Positions 59,906 to 64,000 of a DNA stretch of 64,000 nucleotides are shown here, one piece after another. Each line of letters starts with the position of its first letter. Position 1 is the first letter of the stretch. The stretch is from Streptomyces sp. P9-A2 (GTDB lineage: Bacteria > Actinomycetota > Actinomycetes > Streptomycetales > Streptomycetaceae). The DNA lies in assembly GCF_036634175.1 (NCBI RefSeq), contig NZ_JAZIFX010000001.1, positions 4,402,001-4,466,000 on the forward strand, in the 5' to 3' direction. The translations under genes and the position numbers were made by a program. The notes under the pieces were generated by a model. That model did no database searches, was not told where the DNA came from, and saw only the letters and a program-made list of their open reading frames with translations.

Positions 59906-61012
59906 ATGGCAGGAACCGTCACACACGATCCGCCGCCCGCCGCCGGAGGAGGCAGGCCGGGCGGACCGCTGATCGTCACCGAGGACGCCGGGCTTCTCGA
60001 CGACCTGCTGCGCCTGTGCGCGGCGGCCGGTGCCACCCCGGAGGTCCATCACGGGGTACCGGAACAGCGGGGCAGCTGGGAAGCCGCACCACTCGTCCTC
60101 GTCGGTGACGACGCCGCGCGGCGTGTGCGCGGTGCCGCGCGGCGGCGCGGAGTGGTGCTGGTCGGCCGCGACCAGGACGACCCAGGGGTCTGGCGCCGGG
60201 CCGTCGAGATCGGCGCCGACCATGTGCTGATGCTGCCCGACGGTGAGCAGTGGCTGGTCGACCGCATCGCCGATGTGGCCGAGGGCGTCGGCCGGCCGGC
60301 CCTGACCGTCGGTGTCCTCGGTGGCCGGGGCGGGGCCGGGGCCTCCACGCTCGCGTGCGCGCTCGCCGTCACTTCGGCGCGTGAAGGGCTGCGCACTCTC
60401 CTGGTGGACGCGGATCCGCTGGGTGGCGGACTCGACGTGGTCCTCGGCGGCGAAACGGCGGAAGGGCTGCGCTGGCCCGCTTTCGCCGCCTCGCGGGGGC
60501 GGGTCGGTGGCGGAGCCCTGGAGGAGTCGCTGCCCGAACTGCACTCCCTGCGAGTGCTCAGCTGGGATCGCGGCGACTGCGTCACCGTACCGCCGCAGGC
60601 CGTACGCGCCGTGCTCGCCGCGGCCCGGCGCGGGGGCGGCACGGTCGTGGTCGACCTGCCGCGGCGTGTCGACAGCGGGGTGGCCGAGGTCCTCGCGCAA
60701 CTCGACCTCGGACTCCTGGTGGTCCCCGCCGAACTGCGGGCCGTCGCGGCGGCCGGACGCGTCGCCTCCGTCGTCGGCATGGTCCTGCGCGACCTGCGGG
60801 TGGCGGTGCGCGGGCCGTACGCACCCGGTCTCGACGACCGTGAGGTGGCCAGGCTGCTCGGACTGCCCCTCGTAGGCGACGTGCCCCTCGAGCCCGGCCT
60901 GCAGCACCCGCCGGGCTCGGGACGGCCGCCCGGGGCGTCCGGCAGGAGCCCGTTGGCCCGCTTCTGCAAGGAGTTCTGGGAGCGGGCGCTGGTGGAGGCG
61001 AGGGCCGCGTGA
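59906..61012 (+). CDS. CpaE/Ssd-like septum-site or pilus-assembly ATPase
   Basis: 368 residues from ATG 59906 with GGAAGGAA upstream. N-terminal receiver-like region (PLIVTEDAGLLDDLLRLCAA, VLVGRDQDDPGVWRRAVEIG), then a MinD/ParA-type ATPase with a weak deviant P-loop GVLGGRGGAGASTLACALAV, VDADPLGGGLDVVLGG and TVVVDLPRRVDSGVAEVLA. This is the Ssd/CpaE class found as first gene of actinobacterial tad loci; it likely positions the apparatus. Stop overlaps the tadA-type start. Confidence 0.87.
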   Translation: MAGTVTHDPPPAAGGGRPGGPLIVTEDAGLLDDLLRLCAAAGATPEVHHGVPEQRGSWEAAPLVLVGDDAARRVRGAARRRGVVLVGRDQDDPGVWRRAVEIGADHVLMLPDGEQWLVDRIADVAEGVGRPALTVGVLGGRGGAGASTLACALAVTSAREGLRTLLVDADPLGGGLDVVLGGETAEGLRWPAFAASRGRVGGGALEESLPELHSLRVLSWDRGDCVTVPPQAVRAVLAAARRGGGTVVVDLPRRVDSGVAEVLAQLDLGLLVVPAELRAVAAAGRVASVVGMVLRDLRVAVRGPYAPGLDDREVARLLGLPLVGDVPLEPGLQHPPGSGRPPGASGRSPLARFCKEFWERALVEARAA

Positions 61013-62424
61013 ACATCAGAGGGCTTCAGAGGCCGGATGGGCCGCACGGGATGCCGGCGGACGGCCGGGAGAGCACGGTACCCGTGGAGCCGTGGGGAGT
61101 GCCGCCGGCTGGGTTCGGGGGCATGGCTCCGGCGGGTGTCGGGGATGGCGGTGCGGCTGCTGCGGGCTCCCGGAGCGCGGTGGCGGCGGGGCACGGGGCC
61201 GGGGCGCCGGTGGCGGGAAGGATGCCCGGTACGTCGCAGAGCGCGCCGGAGGGCGCACCCCACATGCCTGCCGGACTGCTCGACGGGGTACGGCGGTGGC
61301 TCGCGGAGAGCGGGTCCGAACCGACGCCCGCGCGGGTGGCGCAGGCACTGCGGGAGCAGGGGCGGGTGCTCGGCGCCGCCGAGGTGCTGGGCACCGCGGA
61401 ACAGTTGCGGTCCGAACTGATCGGCAGCGGCCCGCTGGATCCGCTCCTCGCCGACCGGTCGGTCACCGATGTGCTCGTGTCGGCACCCGACCGGGTCTGG
61501 GTGGACCGGGGCGGCGGGCTGGAGCTGACGGGCGTCTCCTTCCCGGACGCGGTGGCCGTACGCAGGCTCGCCCAGCGGCTCGCCGCCGTGGCAGGCCGGC
61601 GCCTGGACGACGCCCGGCCCTGGGTCGACGCGCGGCTGGCCGACGGGACGCGGCTGCATGCCGTGCTGCCCCCGGTGGCCGTCGGCTGCACCTGCCTGTC
61701 GCTGCGCGTCGTACGGCCCCGCGCCTTCACCCTGGACGAACTGACGGCGGCGGGCACGGTGCCACCGGGCGGCGAGCGGATCCTGCGCGCGCTGCTCGGC
61801 GCGCGACTGTCCTTCCTGGTCAGCGGCGGCACCGGGACCGGCAAGACGACCCTGCTCAGCGCATTGCTGGGGCTGGTCGGTCCGGACGAGCGGATCGTCC
61901 TCGCCGAGGACTCGGCCGAACTGCGACCCGACCACCCGCACGTCGTACGCCTGGAGACCCGGCCCGCGAACCAGGAGGGCGCCGGACTCGTCACGCTCGA
62001 GGACCTGGTGCGCCAGGCGCTGCGGATGCGGCCGGACCTGCTGGTCGTGGGTGAGGTGCGCGGCCCCGAGGTGGTCCATCTGCTGGCAGCCCTCAACACC
62101 GGACACGCAGGCGCCGGGACCGTTCATGCCAATGCCGCCGCGGACGTGCCCGCCCGGCTGGAAGCGCTCGGCACGGCGGCCGGGCTCGACCGTTTCGGGC
62201 TGCACAGCCAACTGTCGGCAGCCCTGTCCGTGGTGCTGCACCTCGTCCGTGACCGGGCCGGACGACGGCGGATCGCCGAGGTGCACGTGCTGGAACGGGA
62301 CCCGTCGGGGCTGGTGCGGACGGTGCCCGCGCTGCGCTGGGGCCCTGACGCGTTCGTCCCCGAGCGGGGGTGGGATCGGCTGCGGGCACTGCTCCGGAAC
62401 ACCGGCGACGGCGGCGGGCCGTGA
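61009..62424 (+). CDS. TadA/CpaF-family secretion ATPase
   Basis: 471 residues from GTG 61009, overlapping the previous stop. The first 85 residues are Gly/Ala-rich and poorly conserved. N-terminal domain: LLDGVRRWLAESG, DPLLADRSVTDVLVSAPDRV. Walker A GGTGTGKTT at 273-281, Asp box IVLAEDSAEL, Walker B PDLLVVGEVRGPEV and His box GHAGAGTVHANAA. Hexameric motor of Tad/Flp pilus assembly. Confidence 0.92.
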   Translation: MNIRGLQRPDGPHGMPADGRESTVPVEPWGVPPAGFGGMAPAGVGDGGAAAAGSRSAVAAGHGAGAPVAGRMPGTSQSAPEGAPHMPAGLLDGVRRWLAESGSEPTPARVAQALREQGRVLGAAEVLGTAEQLRSELIGSGPLDPLLADRSVTDVLVSAPDRVWVDRGGGLELTGVSFPDAVAVRRLAQRLAAVAGRRLDDARPWVDARLADGTRLHAVLPPVAVGCTCLSLRVVRPRAFTLDELTAAGTVPPGGERILRALLGARLSFLVSGGTGTGKTTLLSALLGLVGPDERIVLAEDSAELRPDHPHVVRLETRPANQEGAGLVTLEDLVRQALRMRPDLLVVGEVRGPEVVHLLAALNTGHAGAGTVHANAAADVPARLEALGTAAGLDRFGLHSQLSAALSVVLHLVRDRAGRRRIAEVHVLERDPSGLVRTVPALRWGPDAFVPERGWDRLRALLRNTGDGGGP

Positions 62425-62536
62425 GGGGGCGGCTCCTGGAAGGCCGGCTCGCGAAAGAGCGGCCTTTGGGAGATCAGTACATGAACGAGGGGCCGTCGAA
62501 CCGGTGGGAGCGGCAGATGCCGAGAGGGGACCGAGG

Positions 62537-63412
62537 GTGAACGGGACTGCCGGAATGTCGATGGGGACGGCCACGGTGTGCCTCGGGGCCGCCGCCTGGC
62601 TGCTGGGCGGCCGACGGGCCGGAGCCCGGCGGGCACGGCTGCTGCTGGCCGGTGGGGGACCGGTCGGGAGCGGGCCGCCGGGATGGCCCGGGGTGATCCG
62701 AGTGTGGGGGCGCATCCGGGGGCGGCTGAGCGCCGAATGGTGGGCCCTGGCCACCGGGACGGTACTGGCGCTGCTGGGCACATCGGTGCTGCCGTTCGTC
62801 GCGGGCGCGGTGGGGGTGCCGCTGCTGCGGCGGGTGCGGCTGGCCGCTGGGGAGCGCCGGGTCCGTGAGCGCAGGAACGACGCGGTGATCGCGCTGTGCG
62901 GGGCCCTCGCCGGGGAGGTGCGCGCGGGGCGGCAGCCGGGTGAGGCGCTGCCACCGGCCGCGCGTGACTCCGGCGGGCTCGGCGACACCCAGGCGGCGGT
63001 GCTGGCGGCCGCACGCTTCGGCGGGGATGTCCCGGACGGGCTCGTGGTGGCGGCGAGGCAGCCGGGCGCCGAAGGGCTTCGCGGGCTCGCGGCATGCTGG
63101 CGGGTCGCCGTGGACCAGGGGGCGGGACTCGCGGCCGGACTCGACCGGCTGGAAGCTGCGCTGCGTGCCGAACGGGACCAGCGGGCCGACCTGCGCGCCC
63201 AGTTGGCCGGCGCCCGCGCCACCGCGGTGATGCTCGCGGGGCTCCCCGTCCTGGGGCTGGGGCTCGGCGCGGCCCTCGGGGCGGACCCCCTGCACATCCT
63301 CCTGCACACCCCGTCGGGGCTCGGCTGCCTCGTGGCCGGCGGGGTCCTGGAAGGGCTGGGGCTGTGGTGGGTGCTGCGGATCATGCGGGGTGCCGAGGAT
63401 GCGACGACATGA
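62537..63412 (+). CDS. TadB-like type II secretion F protein
   Basis: 291 residues from GTG 62537. Two hydrophobic segments near the start (TVCLGAAAWLLGG and LATGTVLALLGTSVLPFVAGAV), a T2SSF cytoplasmic helical domain (DAVIALCGALAGEVRAGRQP, RGLAACWRVAVDQGAGLAAG, LERL-type DRLEAALRAER) and two C-terminal helices (VMLAGLPVLGLGLGAAL, LVAGGVLEGLGLWWVL). Inner-membrane platform protein of the Tad system. Gap of 112 bases from tadA. Confidence 0.87.
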   Translation: MNGTAGMSMGTATVCLGAAAWLLGGRRAGARRARLLLAGGGPVGSGPPGWPGVIRVWGRIRGRLSAEWWALATGTVLALLGTSVLPFVAGAVGVPLLRRVRLAAGERRVRERRNDAVIALCGALAGEVRAGRQPGEALPPAARDSGGLGDTQAAVLAAARFGGDVPDGLVVAARQPGAEGLRGLAACWRVAVDQGAGLAAGLDRLEAALRAERDQRADLRAQLAGARATAVMLAGLPVLGLGLGAALGADPLHILLHTPSGLGCLVAGGVLEGLGLWWVLRIMRGAEDATT

Positions 63413-64000
63413 GCGGTGACGTTTTCCACGGGCTGGGGGTCGTCGTGGGGGTGGCGACGGCACTCGGCTGGCCGGCCTGGTGGCTGCGCCACGCACGGTG
63501 CGAGCGCCGGCTGCGACGACGGCTGGCCGGGACGCTGGCTGTGGAACAGGAGGCGGCCCGGCCACGCCTCACGGTGCCGGAAGGCGCGCGCGGGTGGCTG
63601 CCCCCGGTGGGAGTGGTCTGCGCGGGCTGGGCGCTGGTGGGCGGTCTCGCCGGAGTGCTGGTGGGGCTGGCCGGAGCCGTCGGACTGTGGCGGTGGCGCC
63701 TGCGGCAGACGGCGTCCGGGGCGCACGAGCGGGAACGTGCCGCGGCCCGTGCGGCGCGACAACTCCCCCTTGCCGCCGATCTGCTGGCCGCCTGCATCGC
63801 GGCCGGCGCCGGGCCGGTGCCCGCCGCGCAGGCGGTCGGCGAGGCCCTGGGCGGGCCGGTCGGGGACGCGCTGGCCGGAGGCGCTGCGGAGGTGCGGCTC
63901 GGTGGGGAACCGGGCGCGGCCTGGCGCCGGCTGGCTGCCGTGCCGGGAGCCGCGACCCTGGCCCGGTTGCTGGAACGGGCCGACGTGTCCGGGCTCCCCA
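63409..64000 (+). CDS. TadC-like type II secretion F protein (partial, runs off the edge)
   Basis: The first 197 codons are seen from ATG 63409, overlapping the TadB-like stop (ATGA). It begins with a membrane helix (HGLGVVVGVATALGWPAWWL), a second hydrophobic stretch (VGVVCAGWALVGGLAGVLVG), and then the start of a T2SSF domain (LPLAADLLAACIAAGAGPVP, AAWRRLAAVPGAATLARLLE). The end of the gene lies beyond the window. Confidence 0.85.
   Translation, partial: MSGDVFHGLGVVVGVATALGWPAWWLRHARCERRLRRRLAGTLAVEQEAARPRLTVPEGARGWLPPVGVVCAGWALVGGLAGVLVGLAGAVGLWRWRLRQTASGAHERERAAARAARQLPLAADLLAACIAAGAGPVPAAQAVGEALGGPVGDALAGGAAEVRLGGEPGAAWRRLAAVPGAATLARLLERADVSGLP

Noticed and set aside
60049..63762. A 1237-codon ORF antisense to the tad genes
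   Set aside because: Low-complexity Pro/Arg/Ser composition in a very GC-rich region; the plus-strand genes carry clear motifs and overlaps.

Overview
The window reads as the chromosome of a Streptomyces-like actinomycete: very high GC, many GTG starts, short overlapping operons, and a right-hand half whose gene order (PBP, wblA, paired ArsA-type ATPases, RidA, NUDIX, MBL, crp, nth, marP-like, nhaA, acsA, tad genes) matches, from memory, the Streptomyces coelicolor SCO3580 to SCO3554 neighbourhood. No database was searched.

Layout. 1-4049 carries small conserved actinobacterial genes, two DUF5994 proteins and a CorA-like transporter. 4050-30978 is a tandem of two integrated elements at the 3' half of a tRNA-Pro(CGG) gene. 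The intact tRNA lies at 30937-31010 on the minus strand, and its 43-bp 3' half is repeated exactly at 15119-15161 and 4050-4092. Element B (15119-30978) is a pSAM2-type AICE with int, xis, rep, spd-like genes, an FtsK-type tra gene and two GntR regulators with visible operators. It also holds cargo genes and two abutting IS701-family insertions. Element A (4050-15161) has no integrase or replication gene and a relaxase that lost its catalytic core. It has its own arm-type repeats at both ends and carries a flavin-dependent oxidoreductase gene cluster with an AraC regulator. A therefore looks like a CIME that could be moved in cis by B.

Element A cargo. A leftward operon encodes an LLM-class flavin monooxygenase, a cupin, an isocitrate lyase/PEP mutase superfamily protein lacking the usual cysteine, an SDR, a flavin reductase and, after a 19-bp perfect inverted repeat, a stand-alone riboflavin kinase. 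The monooxygenase, reductase and kinase form a plausible self-sufficient FMN/FMNH2 module; the substrate cannot be told. Broken copies (SDR, cupin, IS630, group II intron) show repeated rearrangement.

31044-64000 is ordinary core chromosome: Pr6Pr protein, phosphoesterase, YqeY, bifunctional PBP, wblA, ArsA-like pair, RidA, NUDIX, MBL, Crp, endonuclease III, CoA pyrophosphatase, MarP-like protease, hydrolase, NhaA, acetyl-CoA synthetase, a SulP-carbonic anhydrase fusion, a deacetylase-like lipoprotein, a degenerate Fic-like protein, a HAD phosphatase, and the start of a tad pilus/secretion operon that runs off the right edge.
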